Source: Melioribacter sp051488665 (GTDB taxonomy: Bacteria; Bacteroidota; Ignavibacteria; Ignavibacteriales; Melioribacteraceae). Taken from it: DNA of 64,000 nt. The notes under the pieces are model-generated. The model saw only the letters and a list, made by a program, of their open reading frames with translations. It was not told the origin of the DNA and made no database searches. Shown here one piece after another: positions 1 to 8,459 of the stretch. The number at the start of each line of letters is the position of its first letter. Within the stretch, counting starts at the first letter, position 1. A program made the translations under genes and the position numbers. The stretch is from positions 62,001 through 126,000 of the forward strand of contig NZ_JBPSEG010000004.1 of NCBI RefSeq assembly GCF_051488665.1. The letters run 5' to 3'.

Positions 1-122
1 TCGGGACCGTAGGTTTTACCTGCCAAAGTCCATTCTGCTCCGCCTTCATAAATTGCATTGTTAGGGCATTCAGGTTCGCAAGCGCCGCAATTAATGCATT
101 CATCGGTTATCATTATAGCCAT
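1..122 (-). CDS. 4Fe-4S ferredoxin, 3' end cut by window edge
   Basis: About 40 N-terminal residues are visible, beginning MAIMITDECINCGACEPECP. The CxxCxxCxxxCP motif binds one [4Fe-4S] cluster, and the spacing and following NNAIYEGG match the small 2[4Fe-4S] ferredoxins of Chlorobi and Bacteroidota. The second cluster motif would lie beyond the left edge. The ATG at 122 has a good ribosome-binding site (AGGAGA, 131-136). It is a low-potential electron carrier in the cytoplasm; its partner enzymes cannot be told from this window. Confidence 0.88.
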   Translation of the reverse strand, partial: MAIMITDECINCGACEPECPNNAIYEGGAEWTLAGKTYGP

Positions 123-246
123 TTTTCAAATCTCCTGGTTTAATTGGTAAAAGAAAAATTTAGTTTAAAATCTTTGTAAAACCAATGAAATAATAATAAA
201 AGGATAAAATAACTTCAAGGAAAAAAGGACTTTTTCTCTTGAAATA

Positions 247-957
247 TCACCAACTTCCGCTGGCTCCTCCGCCGCCGAAAGAGCCGCCGCCTCCGCTGAA
301 GCCTCCACCGCCGAAACCGCCTCCGCCCCAGCCGCCACTTCTTCCGCCTCCCATCGAACCGATAACCAGCCAGGGCAGCAGTCCTCCTCTTTTTCCGCCT
401 CTGGTTAAAAGCAAAAAGAGAATTATCATTATTATGTAGCCGATCGGAAGTTTTACTTTATCTTTTTCTTCGCGTTTATCGTTCGTATACTCGCCTTTGA
501 CAGCCATCATAATTGCCGCAATTCCGGATTTAATGCCGGTGTAGTAATCTCCGTTTCTGAAATATGGTCTTACTTCGTTTCGAAGAATCGAACTAGCAAG
601 CGCGTCCGGCAGCGCCCCTTCCAATCCGTACCCGACTTCAATGCGCATTTTTCGATCCTCTTTTGCAACAAAGAACAAAACGCCGTTGTTTTTTCCGGCT
701 CTCCCGATTTTATTCTTCTCGGCAACCTCGTAAGTATAATATTCGATCGGATAACCCTGCAAAGAATTTATCATTAGAAATACTATTTGAGTGGAAGTCG
801 AATCGTCAAAACTTTTTAACAAATAATTCAGCTCGCTCAGCTGCGACTGAGCGAGCGTAGAAGTAAAATCGTTGGCGTAATTTTTTAGCAAAGGTATTTC
901 CGGCTGCGCCGACAATTGAAATGAAAACAGAAATAATATAAAAGCTATTTTTTTCAT
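247..957 (-). CDS. TPM-domain secreted/membrane protein (YgcG-like)
   Basis: A 236-residue protein with a cleavable signal peptide (about residues 1-18, ending SAQ), a TPM domain (about 25-150, with motifs QIVFLMINSLQG and GYGLEGALPD), one membrane helix (about 172-187, IGYIIMIILFLLL) and a Gly-rich tail ending GASGSW. This order is typical of the YgcG/TPM family, whose biochemical role is unsettled; plant TLP18.3 relatives act in photosystem repair. I chose ATG at 957; a TTG one codon upstream is less likely. It lies 14 nt after lemA, a pairing common in many bacteria that suggests a joint envelope function. Confidence 0.85.
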   Translation of the reverse strand: MKKIAFILFLFSFQLSAQPEIPLLKNYANDFTSTLAQSQLSELNYLLKSFDDSTSTQIVFLMINSLQGYPIEYYTYEVAEKNKIGRAGKNNGVLFFVAKEDRKMRIEVGYGLEGALPDALASSILRNEVRPYFRNGDYYTGIKSGIAAIMMAVKGEYTNDKREEKDKVKLPIGYIIMIILFLLLTRGGKRGGLLPWLVIGSMGGGRSGGWGGGGFGGGGFSGGGGSFGGGGASGSW

Positions 958-971
958 CAATAAAAGATTCC

Positions 972-1577
972 CTAAAATTGAACTCTGGGAGCTTCTTCAG
1001 CTCCGGTTGCCGCCCGGAAATATTCTTTTTCCTTAAAGCCCGCCATATTGGCAATTAAAGCTGCCGGAAACCGTTTTATTTGCGTGTTGTATTCCTGAAC
1101 CACCTGATTATATTTCATTCTTTCGACTGCAATTCTGTTTTCCGTTCCTTCGAGCTGAGCCTGCAGCTGGAGAAAATTTTCGTTGGCTTTTAATTGCGGA
1201 TAATTTTCCGAAACAACCAACAATCTCGATAATGCGCTGCTCAGTCCGTCCTGAGCCTGCTGGAATTTTCTGAAAGCCTCGGGATCGCTCAACTGGTCGG
1301 GCGAAAGTTTTATTTGACCTACTTTCGCTCTTGCTTCGGTAACCGCTGTATAAGTTTCTTTTTCGAAATTGGCTACGCCTTTTACGGTTTCCACAAGATT
1401 TGGGATCAGATCATATCTCCGTTGATATTGATTTTCCACCTGACTCCATGCCTGATTGACCTTTTCGTTCAATCCGATCAGATTATTATACACGCCCACG
1501 CCCCATCCGACTATAACAAGAATAAGAATTATGATAGCCGCGACAATGCCGAGCGCAATCATTAAACCTTTTTTCAT
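972..1577 (-). CDS. lemA: LemA family protein
   Basis: 201 residues: one N-terminal membrane helix (about 5-28) followed by the helical LemA domain with the signature NQAWSQVENQYQRRYDLIPNLV. The family is anchored in the inner membrane with the helical bundle outside the cytoplasm; its function is poorly defined. The start is supported by AGGAGGT eight bases before ATG. It sits between the PFL/UPF0210 gene and the TPM gene in one minus-strand run. Confidence 0.92.
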   Translation of the reverse strand: MKKGLMIALGIVAAIIILILVIVGWGVGVYNNLIGLNEKVNQAWSQVENQYQRRYDLIPNLVETVKGVANFEKETYTAVTEARAKVGQIKLSPDQLSDPEAFRKFQQAQDGLSSALSRLLVVSENYPQLKANENFLQLQAQLEGTENRIAVERMKYNQVVQEYNTQIKRFPAALIANMAGFKEKEYFRAATGAEEAPRVQF

Positions 1578-1593
1578 CGTACCTCCTGAAATA

Positions 1594-2955
1594 TTAATTT
1601 GTTAGACTTCTCATCGGGGCAGGAATTCTGCCGCCTCTGTTTATAAAACCGGCGCTGCAAAGTTTTTTAACTTCCATTACCGGAGCTTTTCCCAACAGAC
1701 CGCCATAATCTACAAAATCGCCGACCACTTTACCGAAAGCGGGAATTATTCTTACCGCCGTAGTTTTATCGTTAATCACTCCGATAGCCGATTCGTCGGC
1801 GATGATACCGGCGATTGTTTCAACGGGAGTGTCTCCGGGTATAGCGATCATATCGAGACCCACGGAACAAACAGCCGTCATGGCTTCGAGTTTTTCGAGA
1901 GTCAGATTTCCGTTTTGAACCGCCCTAATCATTCCCATATCTTCGCTGACCGGAATAAAAGCTCCGCTGAGTCCTCCCACGGAAGAACTTGCCATCAAGC
2001 CGGCTTTTTTAACTGCGTCATTCAACATAGCTAAAGCCGCCGTTGTTCCCGGAGCTCCGACGTCTTCGAGTCCCATTGCTTTTAGAATGTCTCCTATACT
2101 GTCGCCCTCAGCCGGAGTCGGCGCCAGAGAAATATCGACTATACCGAACGGGATTCCGTTTTTCTCGGCTACTTTTCTGCCGATCAATTCACCCGCGCGC
2201 GTAATCTTAAAAATAGTTTTTTTAATAACTTCTGCAAGCTGCTGCAGATCGACGCGTCCGGCTTCACGAATTGCGTCGAGCACAACGCCGGGACCGCTAA
2301 TACCGACATTCAACACAACTTCCGGCTCGCTGACTCCGTGAAACGCTCCGGCAACAAAGGGATTGTCCTCTACCGCATTGGCAAACACAACCAGTTTTGC
2401 GCAACCAATCGAATCGTTGTCTTTTGTTAATTCGGCGGTTTTTTTAATCGTTTCCGACATCAATTTGACAGCGTCGATATTGATTCCGGTTTTTGTGGAC
2501 GCTACATTGACGCTCGAACAAACGCGTTTTGTAGAAGCCAAAGCATGCGGTATCGAGTTAATTAATTCCTTTTCGCCGTTTGTCATTCCTTTTTGAACCA
2601 ACGCCGAATAGCCCGCTATGTAATCGATGCCGATATCAGCCGCCGCTTTATCGAGAGTTCGCGCAATTTCTATGAATTCCTCCTCTTTGCAGGAATCGAA
2701 CGGTATAGATATCGGAGTTACGGAAACTCTTTTGTTGGCAATCGAAATGCCGTATTGAGCTTCGATTTCCTTTGCGTATTTAACGTGATTTTTTCCGTAA
2801 CGAATTATCTTGTCGTATATTTTCTGACAGGTCACTTTAATATTCCTGTCGGAGCAATCCCTCAAACTAATTCCCATTGTAACCGTACGAATGTCAAAGT
2901 GTTCAATTTCCGTCATCCGTATGGTTTCGAGGATTTCTTCGAATTCGTATTGCAT
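1594..2955 (-). CDS. UPF0210 / PFL family protein (DUF711)
   Basis: 453 residues matching the UPF0210 (DUF711) family over full length: the N-terminal stretch ETIRMTEIEHFDIRTVTMGI, the central GISGPGVVLDAI and the C-terminal GRIPAPMRSL are family hallmarks. Members resemble pyruvate formate-lyase-fold proteins but no reaction is established. The gene directly follows the ACT-domain gene, reproducing the well-known UPF0237-UPF0210 pairing, so the two products probably work together, perhaps with the ACT protein sensing a small molecule (inference). Confidence 0.92.
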   Translation of the reverse strand: MQYEFEEILETIRMTEIEHFDIRTVTMGISLRDCSDRNIKVTCQKIYDKIIRYGKNHVKYAKEIEAQYGISIANKRVSVTPISIPFDSCKEEEFIEIARTLDKAAADIGIDYIAGYSALVQKGMTNGEKELINSIPHALASTKRVCSSVNVASTKTGINIDAVKLMSETIKKTAELTKDNDSIGCAKLVVFANAVEDNPFVAGAFHGVSEPEVVLNVGISGPGVVLDAIREAGRVDLQQLAEVIKKTIFKITRAGELIGRKVAEKNGIPFGIVDISLAPTPAEGDSIGDILKAMGLEDVGAPGTTAALAMLNDAVKKAGLMASSSVGGLSGAFIPVSEDMGMIRAVQNGNLTLEKLEAMTAVCSVGLDMIAIPGDTPVETIAGIIADESAIGVINDKTTAVRIIPAFGKVVGDFVDYGGLLGKAPVMEVKKLCSAGFINRGGRIPAPMRSLTN

Positions 2956-2985
2956 AATCGGATAATCTTTTTTTTGTGATTGTGA

Positions 2986-3414
2986 TTAAATTCTGTGCAT
3001 GAATCTGAAAACGTCTTCGTGCTGTAAATAGATTTTTATTTTAAGGTCTTCGGCTACTTTTTGCATTTCGCGTTGAACTTCGCTCAAATCCTTCGGAGAA
3101 GCGGTAATATCGATAATCATTATCATTGTAAAAAAGTCGCCCATAATTTTTTGACTCAAGTCGAGAATATCGCAGCTGTTTTCGGCAAGCGCTTTTGTAA
3201 CGGAGGCAACTATTCCGGGTTTGTTCAATCCGAAAGAAGTGAGAATAACCCTGCCGGAATCGAGGTTTTTGTTTTTCAGTTCGATATTGTCGACGTCCAT
3301 CGTTTCGATTTTGGAGCGGACGGCATTTTTAATTTCGTCTTTAGTGGCTCCCAATCCGAGTTCTTCGATGGTTTCGAGCGTAATTTTTCTGATAATATCT
3401 TCCGTGATTTTCAT
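2986..3414 (-). CDS. ACT-domain protein (UPF0237-like) with N-terminal extension
   Basis: 142 residues. The C-terminal part (about 52-142) is an ACT domain with ILTSFGLNKPGIVASVTKAL and the UPF0237 ending DVFRFMHRI. Standalone UPF0237 proteins are about 90 residues, so the first 50 or so residues (KITLETIEELGLGATKDEIK and on) are an extra helical domain I do not recognise. ACT domains usually bind amino acids or similar ligands. Its ATG overlaps the upstream TGA (ATGA), showing translational coupling, and the UPF0210 partner follows 30 nt downstream. Confidence 0.88.
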   Translation of the reverse strand: MKITEDIIRKITLETIEELGLGATKDEIKNAVRSKIETMDVDNIELKNKNLDSGRVILTSFGLNKPGIVASVTKALAENSCDILDLSQKIMGDFFTMIMIIDITASPKDLSEVQREMQKVAEDLKIKIYLQHEDVFRFMHRI

Positions 3415-4250
3415 GGTTTTGCTCCATCGTAATTTAACTGGAAATAAGTTAGAGCTTTATTAAAAATCTCTTTGTTTCTGTCGTTTGCTTTTTTTTCCGC
3501 CGCCTGAATATTACCTCTGTAAAAGCGAAGCCATAACAGAGCGCCGTTTGCCATGCCGTCGAAAATTCGCTCGGCTGCAAATGCGTCGGCGGTAATATAG
3601 CCGAACAATAAATTATAGCCGAGGGAAATAAATCCCTGCAGATAATTTCCCGTATAAATAAGACCACTTCCCGGCACAATATAAGAAATTGTTTTTGCAA
3701 AAGTAACCGAATATTTTTGTTCGATAACATTCCTGCATACGCGCTGCATATCATACGACAATTGATTTTCTTTTAATATCCGGTAAGCCGCTTCCCAGTT
3801 TTCGTCAAAAATATTAATCCAGGCTCTCCAGTAATTCAGAGAGTCTCTCTTGCCGCCGAATTTCCCGTCTTTTTCAATTTCATCGATTATTTCGTTTGCT
3901 CTTGGCAAAGTGCCTCTCAAAATATTAGCTCTTACCATTTCAATTTTTGCCCTGAACTCTTTCTCGTCGTTATCGGCGTCGAGAGAAGCTTTGAAAAAAT
4001 ATTTTACGGCGTCGTCGAATCGCGCGCCGGCTTTGTACGATTTCCCTATCATTAAATTACAGTAGTACGAGTATTCAGGCAGACTGTTTGTCAGTTCGGC
4101 AAAAAAACCGAGCCTTTTATATTCGGTGATTGCTTCAAAATAATTCCCGCTTTTATACAAACTGTCGGCTTTAGCCTTTATACTCTCAAGAGAATTTTGA
4201 GCGCTTAATACGGAAACAAACAGGAATAATATTAATAGTAATTTTTTCAT
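3411..4250 (-). CDS. TPR-like protein with C-terminal PGSGLIYTG membrane region
   Basis: 279 residues: signal peptide (about 1-17, ending LSAQ), helical TPR-like repeats (about 25-180), then a hydrophobic region (about 190-250) opening with YIVPGSGLIYTGNY. The upstream gene carries the same architecture and the same P-G-x-G-x-I-Y-T-G motif, so the two are ancient paralogues. The motif recalls the TM2/DUF5683-like pairs of short helices seen in Bacteroidota envelope proteins. Function unknown. It is coupled by 4-nt ATGA overlaps to both neighbours, including the YidD-like cluster. Confidence 0.7.
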   Translation of the reverse strand: MKKLLLILFLFVSVLSAQNSLESIKAKADSLYKSGNYFEAITEYKRLGFFAELTNSLPEYSYYCNLMIGKSYKAGARFDDAVKYFFKASLDADNDEKEFRAKIEMVRANILRGTLPRANEIIDEIEKDGKFGGKRDSLNYWRAWINIFDENWEAAYRILKENQLSYDMQRVCRNVIEQKYSVTFAKTISYIVPGSGLIYTGNYLQGFISLGYNLLFGYITADAFAAERIFDGMANGALLWLRFYRGNIQAAEKKANDRNKEIFNKALTYFQLNYDGAKP

Positions 4251-5110
4251 TTTACATTCAGATCCGGCATGTAATAATTTCTCGATTCAAAATAAAATCT
4301 GATTTTTTTGTCGGAATCAATACGGATTCTTGCGTTGTAGATATTTGCGGCTGCAATCGAACCGTAAATATTTCCGGCGTAAAACGCCGCCGCCATTCCG
4401 GCAAAAAGGTAGCCTCTGAAATTATGATCGTGTTGGAACGCCGAAACGGAGAGATAAGCCGTAAGCCCCGTAACAATAAACGAAGTAATCCCGTCGCTTA
4501 TATTGCCCGTATAAATTTTTCCTGCGCCCGGTATAATAGCAGACAGAAGACCCGCCTTCAATTCGCTTTTAACGGGCGGATTTGTTTTAAGATAATATAA
4601 ACTTTTTATTTCGGCTTTGTTCGAATCGGGGAAGAGATTGAAAAATTCTAAAGTATCCCGCGCCCTTTTGCCTTCGTAAAGATATGATATCGCCGAAAGC
4701 AGTTTCAAGTTTGTTTTGTATTCTTCCGGCTGATAAACCTCGAATTCAACCTCTTTTCTGAAACTATCGAAATTGCCTGTTAGAAAATTCGACAGATGAA
4801 ATTTCAATTTTGCCTTCTCTTCAAGACTCGAGTTAAAGAAGAGTGATTTGAAATTAGCCGCCGCTTCTTCGTAACGCCGCATGTTAAAAAAGCAATCGGC
4901 GTATTTAAAAAGCGCCGTATCGTTATGGGCAAATCTGAGATAAGCTCCGTATTCATCGAGCGCGCGCAGATAGTCGTTAGAATCATAAAGATAATCGGCA
5001 AATTTCAGACGATATTCCGGAGAATAAAAATCGATTTGGGCTGTTTGAGCTATAAGCCTTGAATACAAAGAAAACAAAAGAAGAATCGGAAGCAGCTTAC
5101 TTATCTTCAT
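4247..5110 (-). CDS. TPR-like protein with C-terminal PGAGKIYTG membrane region
   Basis: 287 residues from ATG 5110, chosen because it begins a clear signal peptide (MKISKLLPILLLFSLYSR, cleavage near IAQ). An in-frame extension to 5200 would bury that signal. After it come TPR-like repeats (about 25-160), then a hydrophobic C-terminal region opening with AIIPGAGKIYTGN. It is paralogous to the next gene downstream, and its start lies inside the end of the YidD-like gene (14-nt overlap). The set probably forms an envelope complex; no function is established. Confidence 0.7.
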   Translation of the reverse strand: MKISKLLPILLLFSLYSRLIAQTAQIDFYSPEYRLKFADYLYDSNDYLRALDEYGAYLRFAHNDTALFKYADCFFNMRRYEEAAANFKSLFFNSSLEEKAKLKFHLSNFLTGNFDSFRKEVEFEVYQPEEYKTNLKLLSAISYLYEGKRARDTLEFFNLFPDSNKAEIKSLYYLKTNPPVKSELKAGLLSAIIPGAGKIYTGNISDGITSFIVTGLTAYLSVSAFQHDHNFRGYLFAGMAAAFYAGNIYGSIAAANIYNARIRIDSDKKIRFYFESRNYYMPDLNVK

Positions 5111-5519
5111 TCGGAATCGCCTGATATTTATTCGGTAAAAGAGAATAGATTTCCGGCGGATCGTAATATTTTCCGTTTTCCGAAACCGGATAATCTTCAA
5201 GTCCTTTGAAAAAATTAATGTCTCTTACAAAACGATCTGAAAACATCAGGAATCCTTTAACAATACCTTCCGTTTTAATCGATCTGACAAAGAAGGCCGA
5301 ACAGGAAGGCTCAAAGGGACAATTATCTCCGTCCAGATCGGAAATAAAATACCGGTAGCCGTTAGCCAGCAAGGACAGAAAATCGCCGGTCTGCGTTTGA
5401 GCGGCATTGATATTTACTCGCGTATAATTAATGTCGACGGCGCTCCATTTTGTCCACTCTGACTGCGCGTATAACGATCCGCTTAAAATCAATATAAACA
5501 GATATACCCGTTTCATCAT
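5097..5519 (-). CDS. Secreted YidD-domain protein
   Basis: About 140 residues. The centre holds the YidD (haemolytic-domain) signature CPFEPSCSAF, then an A/G-rich helix, DRFVRD and GLEDYPV, matching the family pattern C-x-x-x-P-[ST]-C-S ... R ... GG-x-DPV. Unlike ordinary YidD (about 80 residues, cytoplasmic, beside rnpA/yidC) it starts with a signal peptide (about 1-18, ending LYAQ) and a 40-residue spacer. Starts at 5525, 5519 and 5516 are all possible. It leads a run of coupled genes with two TPR/PGxGxIYTG proteins. Confidence 0.78.
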   Translation of the reverse strand: MMKRVYLFILILSGSLYAQSEWTKWSAVDINYTRVNINAAQTQTGDFLSLLANGYRYFISDLDGDNCPFEPSCSAFFVRSIKTEGIVKGFLMFSDRFVRDINFFKGLEDYPVSENGKYYDPPEIYSLLPNKYQAIPNEDK

Positions 5520-5570
5520 TTGCATAAAGTTAGAGAGTTCTAAAATAACTAAATTTAAAGACAAGATGCA

Positions 5571-5593
5571 GGGCGGAATCGAGAATTCCGCCC
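5571..5593 (-). terminator. Hairpin after acyl-CoA dehydrogenase gene
   Basis: A 9-bp perfect stem (GGGCGGAAT / ATTCCGCCC) with a 5-nt loop lies 12 nt past the stop codon. There is no solid U-run after it, so it is either a weak intrinsic terminator or an mRNA 3'-end stabiliser. Confidence 0.45.
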
Positions 5594-5604
5594 ATTAAAT
5601 GCGT

Positions 5605-6753
5605 TTAATCGAAATGTTTTAATATTTCCCGAGCAATAACGATTTTCTGTATTTCCGAAGTGCCTTCGTAAATTTCAGTAATTTTTGCGTCGCGCAGGTA
5701 TCTTTCCACCAGGTATTCTCTCACGTATCCGTAACCGCCGTGAATCTGAATAGCTTCGAGTGAATTGTCGACGGCTACTTTCGAAGAATATAATTTAGCC
5801 ATCGCCGCAGCCTGGATATAGTCCATATGCTTATCCTTAAGAAATGCCGCTTTCAACGTAAGGAGCTTGGCAGCTTCGAGATTGACCGACATTTCCGCAA
5901 GCTTGAACTGAATTGCCTGCAGATTTGCTATTTCGGTTCCGAAAGCCTTACGGGTTTTGGAATACTTAAGCGCGGCGGAAAAAGCGGCATCGGCAATGCC
6001 GCAAGCTTGAGCCGCTATGCCGATACGCCCCCCGTTCAATGTATTCATCGCTACATTAAATCCTTTGCCGATTTCCCAAAGTATATTTTCTTCGGGCACT
6101 TCGCAATTTTCAAATAACAACGAACACGTGTCGCTGCTGCGTATACCCAGTTTGTCTTCCTTCTTGCCGTGAGTAAATCCGGGAGTCCCTTTTTCTACGA
6201 TAAAGCAAGTAATCCCTTTATGGCGTTTTTCCCTGTCGGTTTGAGCAAACACCAGGTAATAGTCCGCATTTATTCCGTTCGTAATCCAATTTTTAATCCC
6301 GTTGATAATCCACCTGTCGCCTTTTTTAACTGCCGCGGTATGCTGATGAGTGGCGTCGCTGCCGGCTTCGGGCTCGGACAACGCAAAAGCTCCCAATTTA
6401 TCGCCCCGAGCCAGCGGTTTAAGAAATTTTTCTTTCTGATAATCCGTACCCCATTCTTCCAATCCGTAACAAACCAGCGAATTATTCACCGACATAATGA
6501 CTCCAAGACTCGCGTCCACTTTTGAAATTTCAATCATAGCCAGCACGTAACTGATAGTGTCCAATCCGGCGCCGTCGTATTCCGGCGGCACCATCATGCC
6601 CATAAATCCCAGCTCCCCCATTTTTTTAACCAGATCGTGCGGAAATTCGGCTTTGATATCGCGTTCGACTGCGGACGGAGCCGCTTCGTTTTCCGCAAAT
6701 TCTCTGGCTATCTGCTGAATCAACAGATGTTCCTCGGTTAAATTAAAATCCAT
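5605..6753 (-). CDS. Acyl-CoA dehydrogenase (short-chain type)
   Basis: 382 residues, normal for the family. It oxidises acyl-CoA to trans-2-enoyl-CoA with FAD and passes electrons to ETF. Visible marks are LGAFALSEPEAGSD (FAD/substrate loop), the C-terminal QIHGGYGYVREY and the catalytic glutamate in IYEGTSEIQ, the position used by short/medium-chain and butyryl-CoA enzymes. The start at 6753 fits the family N-terminus MDFNLTEEH and has GGGAG upstream; a longer in-frame reading to 6915 has no homology. It is a monocistronic gene divergent from rlmN. Confidence 0.93.
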   Translation of the reverse strand: MDFNLTEEHLLIQQIAREFAENEAAPSAVERDIKAEFPHDLVKKMGELGFMGMMVPPEYDGAGLDTISYVLAMIEISKVDASLGVIMSVNNSLVCYGLEEWGTDYQKEKFLKPLARGDKLGAFALSEPEAGSDATHQHTAAVKKGDRWIINGIKNWITNGINADYYLVFAQTDREKRHKGITCFIVEKGTPGFTHGKKEDKLGIRSSDTCSLLFENCEVPEENILWEIGKGFNVAMNTLNGGRIGIAAQACGIADAAFSAALKYSKTRKAFGTEIANLQAIQFKLAEMSVNLEAAKLLTLKAAFLKDKHMDYIQAAAMAKLYSSKVAVDNSLEAIQIHGGYGYVREYLVERYLRDAKITEIYEGTSEIQKIVIAREILKHFD

Positions 6754-6858
6754 AAATGCTCCCGCATTCGTTAAAATTATTTTGTTTGATATGAAACTAC
6801 GGAATGAAATTTCGAATAGCAACCGAATTATTGACGGGCAATTAATCCGGCGAGTATG

Positions 6859-6866
6859 TATATTTG
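6859..6866 (+). promoter_or_regulatory. Candidate -7 element for rlmN (TATATTTG)
   Basis: TATATTTG fits the Bacteroidota -7 consensus TAnnTTTG exactly and ends 5 nt before the chosen ATG (6872), so a transcript would be leaderless or nearly so. A TTG at 6831-6833 is somewhat far for the -33 element (25 bp). Confidence 0.4.
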
Positions 6867-6871
6867 CCTGC

Positions 6872-7933
6872 ATGAGTGGAAATTCTAAAATAATATTAAA
6901 AGGGCTCACTCTCAATGAGCTGCGCGGTTATTTTGAATCGATAGGCGAGGCTAAATATCGGGGCGACCAGCTATTTAACTGGCTGTATAACCACATAGCT
7001 TTCGCTCCCGAAGAGCTTTCGAATTTTCCTAAAAATTTACGCAATCGATTGGCAGAAGAAACAGAGTTAACCACGCTTACGCTTCAGGACAAGCAACACT
7101 CCGGCACGACGGGGACGGTAAAATTCTTGTTTTCAACAAAAGACGGGCACAAAATAGAATCGGTGTTTATTCCCGACGGCGACAGAAATACCCTTTGCTT
7201 GTCTACTCAAGTCGGTTGTCCTCTCGACTGTAAATTTTGCGCTACGGGACTGATGGGCTTCAAAAGAAATTTGTCCGCAGGCGAAATTACAGACCAATAC
7301 CTGATCATAGCTTCGAACTACGGCAAAGATAAAATTACAAATATAGTTTTTATGGGAATGGGCGAACCGTTGACGAATTACAAAAACACTTTGGCGGCAA
7401 TCGAAATATTCACGCACGAACTATCCAAAGGATTGAGCCGCAATCGCATTACGGTTTCGACGGCGGGAATACCGGATAAAATCAGAGAGCTTGCCGACAG
7501 CGGATTTCGAGTTAAGCTTGCATTCTCGCTCCACTCGGCATTTGACGATGTTCGCAACAAAATAATGCCCATCAATAAAAAGTATCCGCTCCGGAAGAAT
7601 TTCGAAGCTTTAAAATATTATGCAACGAAAACAAAAACGCGTATTACATTCGAATATACAATGCTTAAGGGCATAAACGACCGGGATGAAGACGTTAAAG
7701 AATTAGCCAAATTGTGCAGCCGGATTCCCTCCAAAATAAACATCATTCCGTTTAACAGCATAAAACATATGAATCCGGGAGGAATATCCGCGGAATTGGA
7801 ACCAACTCCATATGAAGAGATTATAAACTTTGCAGATAAATTGAGACAGCGAAACATAAGCGTTTTCATAAGAGATACACAGGGCGACGATATTGCGGCT
7901 GCCTGCGGACAACTGGCAGTTAAATACAACTAA
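6872..7933 (+). CDS. rlmN: Dual-specificity 23S rRNA/tRNA adenine-C2 methyltransferase RlmN
   Basis: 353 residues from ATG 6872. This radical-SAM enzyme methylates C2 of A2503 in 23S rRNA and A37 in some tRNAs. The cluster motif CKFCATG preceded by GCPLD (about residue 116), the SAM motif GMGEPL, and the resolving cysteine near the end (DIAAACGQL) are all present. The start was picked because family proteins begin shortly before KGLTLNELRGYF; the preceding 30 codons are intergenic in character. Two small secreted-protein genes follow 16 nt later. Confidence 0.95.
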   Translation: MSGNSKIILKGLTLNELRGYFESIGEAKYRGDQLFNWLYNHIAFAPEELSNFPKNLRNRLAEETELTTLTLQDKQHSGTTGTVKFLFSTKDGHKIESVFIPDGDRNTLCLSTQVGCPLDCKFCATGLMGFKRNLSAGEITDQYLIIASNYGKDKITNIVFMGMGEPLTNYKNTLAAIEIFTHELSKGLSRNRITVSTAGIPDKIRELADSGFRVKLAFSLHSAFDDVRNKIMPINKKYPLRKNFEALKYYATKTKTRITFEYTMLKGINDRDEDVKELAKLCSRIPSKINIIPFNSIKHMNPGGISAELEPTPYEEIINFADKLRQRNISVFIRDTQGDDIAAACGQLAVKYN

Positions 7934-7949
7934 ACAAAGAGGAGCAACC

Positions 7950-8459
7950 ATGAAAGCAGTAATCATCATCCTGCTTTCGTTTATTCAAGTTTATTCTCAA
8001 TCGGAAGTGGAAAAAGCAAAAACCGTTTTAATACTGCCTTTTTACGAAAGAGAGTTCAACGTATCAAGCGAATTATATCATTCTCTCAAAACGGGTTTTA
8101 TGAGAGAAGATTATATAGTTCTTTCAAGCGACAGCGTCTGGAATAAACTCGACAGTCTCGATATTTCATTTAACGATATCGATTCCGAGATTGCCGATTC
8201 GATAAAAAAAATAATCGACTGCGATTTAATAGTCTACGGAAGAATCGACGAAGACATTAAACCCCGCACTTCGCCCGCGCACGACAGAAACGTTTCTTAC
8301 AAGCCTTTTATAATAAAGGTATACGACACGCGTTCACAATCTCTGGTTCTCTACGAAAGGATGGAACTTATAAACAGGTGGGGACTTTTCAGCGACAATA
8401 CGGAAATACACGATATCGGATATAAAACGGCGTTGAAATTAAGAACGCGAGGGTATTAA
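7950..8459 (+). CDS. Secreted protein of unknown function
   Basis: 169 residues with a signal peptide (about 1-17, MKAVIIILLSFIQVYSQ). The mature part, with VLILPFYEREF, a helical SELYHSLKTGF stretch and DCDLIVYGRID, has the alternating pattern of the TolB-N/CsgG/FlgO type of periplasmic alpha-beta domains, but the resemblance is by eye only. ATG 7950 is preceded by AGAGGAG. The stop overlaps the next start (TAATG), so it is coupled to the cysteine-rich lipoprotein. Confidence 0.65.
   Translation: MKAVIIILLSFIQVYSQSEVEKAKTVLILPFYEREFNVSSELYHSLKTGFMREDYIVLSSDSVWNKLDSLDISFNDIDSEIADSIKKIIDCDLIVYGRIDEDIKPRTSPAHDRNVSYKPFIIKVYDTRSQSLVLYERMELINRWGLFSDNTEIHDIGYKTALKLRTRGY

Noticed and set aside
239..439. 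Proline-rich open frame on the + strand
   Set aside because: It is the antisense of the Gly-rich tail of the TPM protein; the Pro runs are simply complements of Gly codons.
5111..5200. Longer N-terminus for the second TPR protein
   Set aside because: It would place 30 basic residues before an otherwise clear signal peptide.
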